DNA of 64,000 nt from Gonocerus acuteangulatus (GCA_946811695.1 OX328131.1:13067141-13131140), one strand, 5' to 3'; shown: positions 45,101 to 59,265, counted from the first letter of the stretch. Notes: generated by a model from the letters alone, not told the origin. Numbers and translations: made by a program.

Positions 45101-48100
45101 GCCCTACGCCTCAAGCCGAGGCTTTACCAAGACATCTAGGAGAACCTACAGCCCGACGCCTCAAGCCGAGGCTGTACCAAGACATCTAGGAGAACCTACA
45201 GCCCGACGCCTAAAGCCGAGGCTGTACCAAGACATCTAGGAGAACCTTTAGCCCGACGCCTCAAGCCGAGGCTGTACCAAGACATCTAGGAGAACCTACA
45301 GCCCGACGCCTCATGCCGAGGCTGCACCAAGACATCTCGGAGAACCTACAGCCCGACGCCTCAAGCCGAGGCTGTACCAAGACATCTAGGAGAACCTACA
45401 GCCCGACGCCTCAAGCTGAGGCTGTAGCAAGACATCTAGGAGAACCTACAGCCCGACGCCTCAAGCCGAGGCTGTACCAAGACATCTAGGAGAACCTAAG
45501 GCCCGACGCCTCAAGCCGAGGCTGTACCAAGACATCTAGGAGAACCTACAGCCCGACGCCTCAAGCCGAGGCTGTACCAAGACATCTCGGGGTACCTACA
45601 GCCCGAAGCCTCAAGCCGAGGCTGTACGAAGACATCTAGGAGAACCTACAACCCGACGCCTCAAGCCGAGGCTGTAGCAAGACATCTGGGAGAACCTACA
45701 GCCCGACGCCTCAAGTCGAGGCTGTACCAAGACATCTGGGAGAACCTACAGCCCGACGCCTCAAGCCGAGGCTGTACCAAGACATCTGGGAGAACCTACA
45801 GCCCGACGCCTCAAGCCGTGGCTGTACCAAGACATCTGGGAGAACCTACAGCCCGACACCTCAAGCCGAGGCTGCACCAAGACATCTCGGAGAACCTACA
45901 GCCCGACGCCTCAAGCCGAGGCTGTACCAAGACATCTAGGAGAACCTACAGCCCGACGCCTTAAGCCGAGGCTGTACCAAGACATCTAGGAGAACCTACA
46001 GCCCGGCGCCTCAAGCCGAGGCTGTACCAAGACATCTAGGAGAACCTACAGCCCGACGCCTCAAGCCGAGGCTGTACCAAGACATCTAGGAGAACCTACA
46101 GCCCGACGCCTCAAGCCGAGGCTGTAACAAGACATCTAGGAGAACCTACAGCCCTACGCCTCAAGACGAGGCTGTACCAAGACATCCAGGAGAACCTACA
46201 CCCCGACTCCTCAAGCCGAGGCTGTACCAAGACATCTCGGTGAACCTACAGCCCGAAGCCTCAAGCCGAGGCTGTACGAAGACATCTCGGAGAGCCTACA
46301 GCCCGACGCCTCAAGCCGAGGCTGTACCAAGACATCTGGGAGAACCTACAGCCCGACGCCTCAAGCCGAGGCTGTACCAAGACGTATGGGAGAACCTACA
46401 GCCCGACGCCTCAAGCCGAGGCTGTACCAAGACGTCTGGGAGAACCTACAGCCCGACGCCTCAAGCCGAGGCTGTACCAAGACATCTCGGAGAACCTACA
46501 GCCCGACGCCTTAAGCCGAGGCTGTACCAAGACATCTCGGAGAACCTGCAGCCCGACGCCTCAAGCCGAGGCTGTACCAAAACATCTGGGAGAACCTACA
46601 GCCCGACGCCTCAAGCCGAGGCTGTACCAAGACATATCGGAGAACCTATAGCCCGACGCCTCAAGCCGAGGCTGTACCAAGACATCTCGGAGAACCTAGA
46701 ACCCGACGCCTCAAGCCGAGGCTGTCCCCAAGACATCTCGGAGAACCTACAGCCCGACGCCTCAAGCCGAGGCTGTACCAAGACATCTCGGAGAACCTAC
46801 AGCCCGACGCCTCAAGCCGAGGCTGTACCAAGACATATCGGAGAACCTATAGCCCGACGCCTCAAGCCGAGGCTGTACCAAGACATCTCGGAGAACCTAC
46901 AGCCCTACGCCTCAAACCGAGGCTGTACCAAGACATCTCGGAGACCCTACAGCCCGACGCCTCAAGCCGAGGCTGTACCAAGACATCTCGGAGAACCTAC
47001 AGCCCGACGCCTCAAGCCGAGGCTTTACCAAGACATTTTGGAGAACCTACAGCCCGACGCCTCAAGCCGAGGCTGTACCAAGACATCTCGGGGACCTACA
47101 GCCCGACGCCTCAAGCCGAGGCTGTACCAAGACATCTTGGAGAACCTTCATCCCCACGCCTCAAGCCGAGGCTGTACCAAGACATCTGGGAGAACCTATA
47201 GCCCGTAGCTTCAAGCCGAGGCTGTACCAAGACATCTTGGAGAACCTACAGCTCGACGCCTCAAGCCGAGGCTGTACCAAGACATCTCGGAGAACCTACA
47301 GCCCGACGCCTCAAGCCGAGGCTGTACCAAGACATCTCGGAGAACCTACAGCCCGACGCCTCAAGCCGAGGCTGTACCAAGACATCTAGGAGAACCTACA
47401 GCCCGACGCCTCAAGCCGAGGCTGTACCAAGACATCTAGGATAACCTAGAGCCCGACGCCTCAAGCCGAGGCTGTACCAAGACATCTAGGAGAACCTACA
47501 GCCCGACGCCTCAAGCCGAGGCTGTACCAAGACATCTAGGAGAACCTACAGCCCGACGCCTCATGCCGAGGCTGCACCAAGACATCTAGGAGAACCTACA
47601 GCCCGACGCCTCAAGCCGAGGCTGTACCAAGACATGTCGGAGAACCTACAGCCCGACGCCTCAAGCCGAGGCTGTACCAAGACATCTTGGAGAACCTTCA
47701 GCCCGACGCCTCAAGCCGAGGCTGTACCAAGACATCTGGGAGAACCTACAGCCCGACGCTTCAAGCCGAGGCTGTACCAAGACATCTTGGAGAACCTACA
47801 GCCCGACGCCTCAAGCCGAGACTATACCATGACATCTCGGAGAACCTACAGCCCAACGCCTCAAGCCGAGGCTGTACCAAGACATCTCGGAGAACTTACA
47901 GCCCGACGCCTCAAGCCGAGGCTGTACCAAGACATCTTGGAGAACCTTCAGCCCCACGCCTCAAGCCGAGGCTGTACCAAGACATCTGGGAGAACCTACA
48001 GCCCGACGCTTCAAGCCGAGGCTGTACCAAGACATCTGGGAGAACCTACAGCCCGACGCTTCAAGCCGAGGCTGTACCAAGACATCTTGGAGAACCTTCA

Positions 48101-51100
48101 GCCCGACGCCTCAAGCCGAGACTGTACCAAGACATCTCGGAGAACCTACAGCCCAACGCCTCAAGCTGAGGCTGTAGCAAGACATCTAGGAGAACCTACA
48201 GCCCGACGCCTCAAGCCGAGGCTGTACCAAGACATCTAGGAGAACCTAAGGCCTGACGCCTCAAGCCGAGGCTGTACCAAGACATCTAGGAGAACCTACA
48301 GCCCGACGCCTCAAGCCGAGGCTGTACCAAGACATCTCGGTGTACCTACAGCCCGACGCCTCAAGCCGAGGTTGTACCAAGACATCTCGGAGAACCTACA
48401 GCCCGACGCCTTAAGCCGAGGCTGTACCAAGACATCTCGGAGAACCTGCAGCCCGACGCCTCAAGCCGAGGCTGTACCAAAACATCTGGGAGAACCTACA
48501 GCCCGACGCCTCAAGCCGAGGCTGTACCAAGACATATCGGAGAACCTATAGCCCGACGCCTCAAGCCGAGGCTGTACCAAGACATCTCGGAGAACCTACA
48601 GCCCTACGCCTCAAACCGAGGCTGTACCAAGACATCTCGGAGAACCTACAGCCCGACGCCTCAAGCCGAGGCTGTACCAAGACATCTCGGAGAACCTACA
48701 GCCCGACGCCTCAAGCCGAGGCTTTACCAAGACATTTTGGAGAACCTACAGCCCGACGCCTCAAGCCGAGGCTGTACCAAGACATCTCGGGGACCTACAG
48801 CCCGACGCCTCAAGCCGAGGCTGTACCAAGACATCTTGGAGAACCTTCATCCCCACGCCTCAAGCCGAGGCTGTACCAAGACATCTGGGAGAACCTATAG
48901 CCCGTAGCTTCAAGCCGAGGCTGTACCAAGACATCTTGGAGAACCTACAGCTCGACGCCTCAAGCCGAGGCTGTACCAAGACATCTCGGAGAACCTACAG
49001 CCCGACGCCTCAAGCCGAGGCTGTACCAAGACATCTCGGAGAACCTACAGCCCGACGCCTCAAGCCGAGGCTGTACCAAGACATCTAGGAGAACCTACAG
49101 CCCGACGCCTCAAGCCGAGGCTGTACCAAGACATCTAGGATAACCTACAGCCCGACGCCTCAAGCCGAGGCTGTACCAAGACATCTAGGAGAACCTACAG
49201 CCCGACGCCTCAAGCCGAGGCTGTACCAAGACATCTAGGAGAACCTACAGCCCGACGCCTCATGCCGAGGCTGCACCAAGACATCTAGGAGAACCTACAG
49301 CCCGACGCCTCAAGCCGAGGCTGTACCAAGACATGTCGGAGAACCTACAGCCCGACGCCTCAAGCCGAGGCTGTACCAAGACATCTTGGAGAACCTTCAG
49401 CCCGACGCCTCAAGCCGAGGCTGTACCAAGACATCTGGGAGAACCTACAGCCCGACGCTTCAAGCCGAGGCTGTACCAAGACATCTTGGAGAACCTACAG
49501 CCCGACGCCTCAAGCCGAGACTATACCATGACATCTCGGAGAACCTACAGCCCAACGCCTCAAGCCGAGGCTGTACCAAGACATCTCGGAGAACTTACAG
49601 CCCGACGCCTCAAGCCGAGGCTGTACCAAGACATCTTGGAGAACCTTCAGCCCCACGCCTCAAGCCGAGGCTGTACCAAGACATCTGGGAGAACCTACAG
49701 CCCGACGCTTCAAGCCGAGGCTGTACCAAGACATCTGGGAGAACCTACAGCCCGACGCTTCAAGCCGAGGCTGTACCAAGACATCTTGGAGAACCTTCAG
49801 CCCGACGCCTCAAGCCGAGACTGTACCAAGACATCTCGGAGAACCTACAGCCCAACGCCTCAAGCTGAGGCTGTAGCAAGACATCTAGGAGAACCTACAG
49901 CCCGACGCCTCAAGCCGAGGCTGTACCAAGACATCTAGGAGAACCTAAGGCCTGACGCCTCAAGCCGAGGCTGTACCAAGACATCTAGGAGAACCTACAG
50001 CCCGACGCCTCAAGCCGAGGCTGTACCAAGACATCTCGGTGTACCTACAGCCCGACGCCTCAAGCCGAGGCTGTACCAAGACATCTCGGAGAACCTACAG
50101 CCCGACGCCTTAAGCCGAGGCTGTACCAAGACATCTCGGAGAACCTGCAGCCCGACGCCTCAAGCCGAGGCTGTACCAAAACATCTGGGAGAACCTACAG
50201 CCCGACGCCTCAAGCCGAGGCTGTACCAAGACATATCGGAGAACCTATAGCCCGACGCCTCAAGCCGAGGCTGTACCAAGACATCTCGGACAACCTAGAA
50301 CCCGACGCCTCAAGCCGAGGCTGTCCCCAAGACATCTCGGAGAACCTACAGCCCGACGCCTCAAGCCGAGGCTGTACCAAGACATCTCGGAGAACCTACA
50401 GCCCGACGCCTCAAGCCGAGGCTGTACCAAGACATATCGGAGAACCTATAGCCCGACGCCTCAAGCCGAGGCTGTACCAAGACATCTCGGAGAACCTACA
50501 GCCCTACGCCTCAAACCGAGGCTGTACCAAGACATCTCGGAGAACCTACAGCCCGACGCCTCAAGCCGAGGCTGTACCAAGACATCTCGGAGAACCTACA
50601 GCCCGACGCCTCAAGCCGAGGCTTTACCAAGACATTTTGGAGAACCTACAGCCCGACGCCTCAAGCCGAGGCTGTACCAAGACATCTCGGGGACCTACAG
50701 CCCGACGCCTCAAGCCGAGGCTGTACCAAGACATCTTGGAGAACCTTCATCCCCACGCCTCAAGCCGAGGCTGTACCAAGACATCTGGGAGAACCTATAG
50801 CCCGTAGCTTCAAGCCGAGGCTGTACCAAGACATCTTGGAGAACCTACAGCTCGACGCCTCAAGCCGAGGCTGTACCAAGACATCTCGGAGAACCTACAG
50901 CCCGACGCCTCAAGCCGAGGCTGTACCAAGACATCTCGGAGAACCTACAGCCCGACGCCTCAAGCCGAGGCTGTACCAAGACATCTAGGAGAACCTACAG
51001 CCCGACGCCTCAAGCCGAGGCTGTACCAAGACATCTAGGATAACCTACAGCCCGACGCCTCAAGCCGAGGCTGTACCAAGACATCTAGGAGAACCTACAG

Positions 51101-54100
51101 CCCGACGCCTCAAGCCGAGGCTGTACCAAGACATCTAGGAGAACCTACAGCCCGACGCCTCATGCCGAGGCTGCACCAAGACATCTAGGAGAACCTACAG
51201 CCCGACGCCTCAAGCCGAGGCTGTACCAAGACATGTCGGAGAACCTACAGCCCGACGCCTCAAGCCGAGGCTGTACCAAGACATCTTGGAGAACCTTCAG
51301 CCCGACGCCTCAAGCCGAGGCTGTACCAAGACATCTGGGAGAACCTACAGCCCGACGCTTCAAGCCGAGGCTGTACCAAGACATCTTGGAGAACCTACAG
51401 CCCGACGCCTCAAGCCGAGACTATACCATGACATCTCGGAGAACCTACAGCCCAACGCCTCAAGCCGAGGCTGTACCAAGACATCTCGGAGAACTTACAG
51501 CCCGACGCCTCAAGCCGAGGCTGTACCAAGACATCTTGGAGAACCTTCAGCCCCACGCCTCAAGCCGAGGCTGTACCAAGACATCTGGGAGAACCTACAG
51601 CCCGACGCTTCAAGCCGAGGCTGTACCAAGACATCTGGGAGAACCTACAGCCCGACGCTTCAAGCCGAGGCTGTACCAAGACATCTTGGAGAACCTTCAG
51701 CCCGACGCCTCAAGCCGAGACTGTACCAAGACATCTCGGAGAACCTACAGCCCAACGCCTCAAGCTGAGGCTGTAGCAAGACATCTAGGAGAACCTACAG
51801 CCCGACGCCTCAAGCCGAGGCTGTACCAAGACATCTAGGAGAACCTAAGGCCCGACGCCTCAAGCCGAGGCTGTACCAAGACATCTAGGAGAACCTACAG
51901 CCCGACGCCTCAAGCCGAGGCTGTACCAAGACATCTCGGTGTACCTACAGCCCGAAGCCTCAAGCCGAGGCTGTACGAAGACATCTAGGAGAACCTACAA
52001 CCCGACGCCTCAAGCCGAGGCTGTAGCAAGACATCTGGGAGAACCTACAGCCCGACGCCTCAAGTCGAGGCTGTACCAAGACATCTGGGAGAACCTACAG
52101 CCCGACGCCTCAAGCCGAGGCTGTACCAAGACATCTGGGAGAACCTACAGCCCGACGCCTCAAGCCGTGGCTGTACCAAGACATCTGGGAGAACCTACAG
52201 CCCGACACCTCAAGCCGAGGCTGCACCAAGACATCTCGGAGAACCTACAGCCCGACGCCTCAAGCCGAGGCTGTACCAAGACATCTAGGAGAACCTACAG
52301 CCCGACGCCTTAAGCCGAGGCTGTACCAAGACATCTAGGAGAACCTACAGCCCGACGCCTCAAACCGAGGCTGTACCAAGACATCTAGGAGAACCTACAG
52401 CCCGACGCCTCAAGCCGAGGCTGTACCAAGACATCTAGGAGAACCTACAGCCCGACGCCTCAAGCCGAGGCTGTACCAAGACATCTAGGAGAACCTACAG
52501 CCCTACGCCTCAAGACGAGGCTGTACCAAGACATCCAGGAGAACCTACACCCCGACTGCTCAAGCCGAGGCTGTACCAAGACATCTCGGTGAACCTACAG
52601 CCCGAAGCCTCAAGCCGAGGCTGTACGAAGACATCTCGGAGAGCCTACAGCCCGACGCCTCAAGCCGAGGCTGTACCAAGACGTATGGGAGAACCTACAG
52701 CCCGACGCCTCAAGCCGAGGCTGTACCAAGACGTCTGGGAGAACCTACAGCCCGACGCCTCAAGCCGAGGCTGTACCAAGACATCTCGGAGAACCTACAG
52801 CCCGACGCCTCAAGCCGAGGCTGTACCAAGACATCTCGGAGAACCTGCAGCCCGACGCCTCAAGCCGAGGCTGTACCAAAACATCTGGGAGAACCTACAG
52901 CCCGACGCCTCAAGCCGAGGCTGTACCAAGACATATCGGAGAACCTATAGCCCGACGCCTCAAGCCGAGGCTGTACCAAGACATCTCGGAGAACCTAGAA
53001 CCCGACGCCTCAAGCCGAGGCTGTCCCCAAGACATCTCGGAGAACCTACAGCCCGACGCCTCAAGCCGAGGCTGTACCAAGACATCTCGGAGAACCTACA
53101 GCCCGACGCCTCAAGCCGAGGCTGTACCAAGACATATCGGAGAACCTATAGCCCGACCCCTCAAGCCGAGGCTGTACCAAGACATCTCGGAGAACCTACA
53201 GCCCTACGCCTCAAACCGAGGCTGTACCAAGACATCTCGGAGAACCTACAGCCCGACGCCTCAAGCCGAGGCTGTACCAAGACATCTCGGAGAACCTACA
53301 GCCCGACGCCTCAAGCCGAGGCTTTACCAAGACATTTTGGAGAACCTACAGCCCGACGCTTCAAGCCGAGGCTGTACCAAGACATCTTGGAGAACCTACA
53401 GCTCGACGCCTCAAGCCGAGGCTGTACCAAGACATCTCGGAGAACCTACAGCCCGACGCCTCAAGCCGAGGCTGTACCAAGACATCTCGGAGAACCTACA
53501 GCCCGACGCCTCAAGCCGAGGCTGTACCAAGACATCTAGGAGAACCTACAGCCCGACGCCTCAAGCCGAGGCTGTACCAAGACATGTCGGAGAACCTACA
53601 GCCCGATGCCTCAAGCCGAGGCTGCACCAAGACATCTCGGAGAACCTACAGCCCTACGCCTCAAGCCGAGGCTTTACCAAGACATCTAGGAGAACCTACA
53701 GCCCGACGCCTCAAGCCGAGGCTGTACCAAGACATCTAGGATAACCTACAGCCCGACGCCTCAAGCCGAGGCTGTACCAAGACATCTAGGAGAACCTACA
53801 GCCCGACGCCTCAAGCCGAGGCTGTACCAAGACATCTAGGAGAACCTACAGCCCGACGCCTCATGCCGAGGCTGCACCAAGACATCTAGGAGAACCTACA
53901 GCCCGACGCCTCAAGCCGAGGCTGTACCAAGACATGTCGGAGAACCTACAGCCCGACGCCTCAAGCCGAGGCTGTACCAAGACATCTGGGAGAACCTACA
54001 GCCCGACGCTTCAAGCCGAGGCTGTACCAAGACATCTTGGAGAACCTACAGCCCGACGCCTCAAGCCGAGACTGTACCAAGACATCTCGGAGAACCTACA

Positions 54101-54170
54101 GCCCAACGCCTCAAGCCGAGGCTGTACCAAGACATCTCGGAGAACCTACAGCCCGACGCCTCAAGCCGAG
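42192..54170 (+). repeat. 12-kb minisatellite, about 240 copies of a 50-bp unit, with higher-order repeats
   Basis: Each unit runs GCCCGACGCCTCAAGCCGAG, GCTGTACCAAGACATCTNGG, AGAACCTACA. It contains a 5-bp hairpin, GCCTC-AAGCC-GAGGC. The N position varies freely (A, G, C, T). Since 50 is not a multiple of three, three units make one 50-codon superunit read in all three + frames. Stops appear only where N = A puts TAG in phase, which explains the many long + frames; the consensus has no ATG. Higher-order copies: the rare GCCCGTAGCT unit occurs at 47201, 48900 and 50800 (spacings 1,699 and 1,900). A 7-unit block at 44537 recurs at 44887. 45590-46250 recurs at about 51940-52600. One-base indels (e.g. 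47085-47095) are copied between blocks. It is read as non-coding. Confidence 0.95.
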
Positions 54171-55461
54171 AACATGAAAAATGTTATTTAAATAAAGTTT
54201 GACAAAACTGAAATGAAACTAAATTATCCTTATTTTATTAAGTTTAGAAAAAAGTGGTACTTTGATATCCTCTTCGCATAGTTTTACCTATAAATAAATA
54301 ATAAAGAGGAATATGTCGAGAAAAGTTACCAGTACCACATTAGCTGTTAATTTATTCACCTGAGGTCTTGAAAATATATTTGGAAGGAAACATAGCTCTA
54401 CCACTTGAGTAAAGTATGAATATTTTAAATTAAATACCGGCTTTTTATCACGGTTGTTGTTATATAAAGCCCGTTTATTAATAAAATAATTATTCTATAG
54501 AATTGGAAGTGGTCTCATTCGACTCGGCACAAAAGAAATTCTTCAAAAATCATACCTAAATCAGAAAGATTCAAGTACCTAGAGGTTATGTCCCAAAATC
54601 CTGCATTCGGAACCACAGTGTGCCGGATAACAGCTAGTTATTAATAAGAATTATCGCCAAATGCACTTATTACAAGTAACTATAAACATTCAGCCATGAT
54701 GGATTTGCAATGCATGTTGGGAGCAGATTGCATGAATGCAAGCTTCTCATTGGCTACTGATGGAGTTGTCATTTTTTGAAACCAAACTATGTTGGAATTG
54801 TCCATATTTTGATTCTGAACGGTTGAAATAAACGCTATTTTACCTATTTTGTGTCCGTTTTTAATGAAAATCAGTTGTAAAATCGAATGCAGCATAAAAA
54901 TCCACTTAAGAATCGACAAAAATCTCAAAACCGAAAAAAATGGAGTTGTCCAACTTTGATACTAAGCTCCTCATTTGTTTTGGTCCAAAATAAAATTGAT
55001 TTTTATTTGTTTTGTTTTGAAATTAACGGTAACTAAAAATAATAATATGAAATAGATAAAGTGCAGTAACAGCTGTTCTATTATCGCCCAAGCAACGCAT
55101 GCTACCTAGGCATGCATGCTCTAACCAAAGTAAAATTCCATCACCTCTTAAACTATTTAATAATTTGAATATCAAAGAACCCTTTCTTAGCTCGTGTTTT
55201 CGTTCTATAGGGAGTGTCGATGCAAAATTTCAAATTTTTCTGTCTAGTGGTTTAGGCTGGGCGATGATAGGTCAGTGAGTTCTATTTGACAAATAGATAA
55301 AGAAGATTGCAACATTTATTAGTGCCTGTTTTCTCTAATCTCAATATTGTCATATGTTTATTTGATATCAGTCATATGTTGCTAATTGTTGTCATATGAT
55401 ATTTTGAACATAAGAATCTCAAATCATTGAAGCAACAGTATTCAATAAAAGTGAGTCGAAA
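54171..55461. other. SPT4 upstream region with repeat fragments
   Basis: 54580-54640 carries a repeat terminus (GTGCCGGATAACAGCTAGTT). 55020-55310 is about 270 bp shared with 9168-9436. The 140 bp before the SPT4 ATG look unique. No TATA box at a convincing distance was found; the promoter is inferred to lie here but no element can be named. Confidence 0.4.
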
Positions 55462-55484
55462 ATGTCTGCCGATTCTTTACCAAG
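55462..55484 (+). other. Spt4: SPT4 exon 1, coding part (23 nt)
   Basis: Too short for ORF finders. It was identified because MSADSLPR joins in phase to exon 2 and matches the usual SPT4 N-terminus in length and in the conserved (R/K)(E/D)LRHLRACL junction. Confidence 0.9.
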
Positions 55485-58400
55485 GTAATTTTAGTTTTTT
55501 TTGTTAGGTATATTTTTACGTTTAAATATTTGAGTAATTTTTTAATATTTTATGTTTGAGTAATTCTTAAATTTTTCACATAAAAAAAAAAAAAATCAGT
55601 CCCATAATAGGCCGCGAGGGCCCTGAGGGGCAGATACTAAAAAGGTATCTGATTTATGATCATACGGCACACTAGGCAGTGCGGTCAGAACTATGCTCCG
55701 GCCGCCTGATTTACCCCTCGGCTGCTTCGACTGCAGCCGAGGGGAAAATTACCAAGGGGCCCGAGGGGATAACACCAAAGTACCCATTAATAAATGAATT
55801 AAAGGTTTGGTCTAGGGACGGTCAGGGAGTCCGAATCCAACCCATGAACGAAGACACTAGAAGATAAAAATCTTTAGTGCTTGCTCGGGATTTGAAATCA
55901 GCTCCTCCAGCTTATTAGTCCAGTGCTCCACCACTGAGCTAACCTCGCCCCCGATTTTTTCACATTTATGAAGACATAAATCTTAACGTATATATAATCG
56001 TGTAAACACCCTAACAATTAGAAGCTTTATTCATAAAACGAAATCATTCATAAATTGTAGACAATGATACTTGTAACTACAATACGAAATAAGACTAAGG
56101 CCTAAATATTCCTAGTAAATTCTATTGAAGTGCGTGTACAGTAGATGTGTTAAAGTTTCATGTAGTGTTTACAAGAGATAGCATGTTCTAAACCGGAGTA
56201 CTCGTGAATAACTAAAGAGACCACGAGACAACTAATGTTCTACGAGGCCTCATAGACTTTTCATGAGATCGAACTAATGCGACTCTTCTTGTGAGTATCA
56301 TTATATCCTCAGCTTTATCAATAGTTATTATATCTAGATGACTATTCACATTAATTTTTTATTTATATGGGTTATTTCAAGGATATTCTTCGATATTATG
56401 GCATAAAAATATAAACAAAACACATTGCTGAGGATTGTGCTCAGGTATGCAGCTCCTGCGTGGCGGACACAAAATATAATTATAAAAATACATGTTTATA
56501 TAAAAATAATTTTATAAAGAATAATAAAAATAACGACCATTTAGATAAAATAATAACAATAATATTAATTAAACAGGCACAAAAATATGTGGTAATTTCG
56601 AAAGACTCCATACATATATTTTTATGCCGTTCCATCCATAAATACTATCCCAGCGACGAAAACTAACATACAAACATATATTCTTATGTATTTTGACACG
56701 CTGAATCCGAATTCGGAGTCCGTTTCACACCATCACGTCAGGTTTAAGAGCATTGGAAGGTCAAAGTTTGTATGAAGTCGTTAAAGAAGAAATAACTAGA
56801 GCTTCCATGGTTTTGAGGGTCGCTGAATTCGAATCCAAGGTCTGGTTCAAGCTCATCAGCGCAAAATCAAGTTCATTTCAAGGATCAATATGTCAATTTT
56901 CCATAAAAAAAAGAAAAAGAATTTAGACTGCAGATTCATTTTTTGCAAAATGAACATATTTGTCCTTGAAATTACCTTGATTTTGCTGCGATGGGGTGAA
57001 ACAGACTTCGGATTCGGTTTCAGCGACCCTCAAAACCACGGAAGCTTTGATTTGATGATGATCGAATGCTCTTAAACCTGACATGATGGGGTGAAACGGA
57101 ATCCGGATTCGGTTTCAGCGACCCTCAAAACCACGGAAGCTTTGATTTGATGATGATCGAATGCTCTTAAACCTGACGTGATGGGGTGAAACGGAATCCG
57201 GATTTGGTTTCAGCGACCCTCAAAACCATGGAAGCTTTGATTTGATGATGATTGAATGGTCTTAAACCTGACGTGATGGGGTGAAACGGAATCCGGATTC
57301 GGTTTCAGCGACCCTCAAAACCACGGAAGCTTTGATTTGATGATGATCGAATGCTCTTAAACCTGACGTGATAGGGGTGAAACGGACTCCGGATTTGGTT
57401 TCAGCGAGTCGAAATACATAAGAATAAATCGTCGATACAAATGCAAAGTATTGAATGTGAAAATCACTAGTTTTCAGAGTGAAAATACTTTTATTTATTA
57501 CTCTGCTTTTGGGCAGTCAAATAGTCGGCAGATTCTACCTTTTGACAGTGGTTACATTCCCCTTTCACTGAGTGAAATAAGATTCGGGAGTTTGTTGTCC
57601 ATCAGTCCAACAGAAGTCAGTAAAGATTGAAAATAAAAAATACTTTTGTTCAAATTCGATACTTTTCATTTGCATCGATATGTATGGCGTCTTTGGAAAA
57701 TAGCACTTTTTTGTGCGTGTGCCTGTATTATTATTATTTAGGTGTATGGAGAAATCTGAGATGTCTAATAAAAATTGGTAGAATGTGTATTTAACCCTTA
57801 GCTCAACAAGATGTGACGAAATTCGGATTTGTAACACGTCTTCGCTTATTTTCCCATTTGGTAGATCCCCTAATCTTTCTTACATCTTCGGTTACAACCT
57901 CCCAAAATATTTGTTCTCTAAAATATTGATTCATAATATGATCTTTAGATTATACTTTTATGTTTGGTAAATGTCCATTATCTTTGTGGAATCTTAAGAC
58001 GGTCTTGTAAACTTGTGTTAACGCCTTCCTGGCACCTCTGAAAAGTCGTTAGAACAATTTGAACCATGTAGCGCACCGATTTGAAGCTACGCCTTATACC
58101 AAAGGGTTGAACTTGGACCAAAGAGTGCGGGTAAATCTGAAGGAGAGCGTCCTCCGCACCGATTTTCTTCAAAGTTTGCACTATAACGTATTTTGATGCA
58201 CTAAACACGAATCCGTTGAAAAAAAAGTTGTTCTCAACTAGGAAAGAAGTTATTAAGCACTAAAGTTTACTGTTATGAAGGTTATAAACGACGGGGTAAA
58301 CATGCGCATGCGCAATAGTCCTTAATGACGAAGTGTAATTGAAATTTAGACTCACTGTCGCTTTTGGGCATATGTGCTATGCGTTTTCGCTCGCTACGCT

Positions 58401-59265
58401 CGCTCAAGAAGATATCAAACCCCTAGCCAATCCAACTCGCAGAAATTAATAGATTTCTATGCCCAAAAGTCGTTTACAAGTACGTTGTTTATTCGATCGT
58501 TTGTAACCTTCATAACAGTGAACTTTTTTTTAGAATAACTTCTTTCCTAGTTGAGAACAACTTTTTTTTCAACGGATTTGTGTTTAGTGCATCAAAATAC
58601 GTTATAGTGCAAACTTTGAAGAAAATCGGTGCGGAGGACGCTCTCCTTGTGATTTACCAGAGTTTCATAGTTCTACTGTTTTCCGGTAGGTCGTACTAGA
58701 CGTTGTTCACAGCCTATTGTAAAAGACGTGTTTCTGTTCTCCTCAAACTTCCGTCAGCAAAAGGAGAACAATAGATGTTTTAGCTGAAGTATGAAATGAA
58801 TATTGTAGCTAATATCATCCCTAACCAGGATATCTACTGGAATTTTGCTTAATTGTATTTCCAGTTTGAATATAGATCTATTTTAAATATGATACTGGTA
58901 ACTGTTAAATATCGGGTTACTTTGTCCAAAGAAAAAGTGGCCCAAAGTAGCCCCTGGTACTAAAATTATGTTTGAATATTATGAAAAACGAAATTAAATA
59001 TTTTTATATAATATTTACTTTTTTTCTCCGTAACATATAAGGTACCAGCACTATTATTTTCATTATAAATTTTAAAAAATGCTGTAAAATTACATACGAA
59101 AACCAGAAAATAGAAAATATCATGAGTATTATCGGAGGCTAAACTAAAACGACTGTTTGAAAGTCATTAGGTCAGAAGAAACGACTTAAAAAAAATAAAA
59201 AAATATAGAAAATAATAAAAAAAAATTTTTAATTATGTTTTTACCTTTTTTAAAAAATAAAATGC

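Noticed and set aside
42387..54191. Many + strand open frames of 100-320 codons
   Set aside because: All are readings of the 50-bp minisatellite in different phases. They mostly start at TTG or other non-ATG codons, are interrupted whenever CATCTAGG falls in phase, and show no unique protein sequence.
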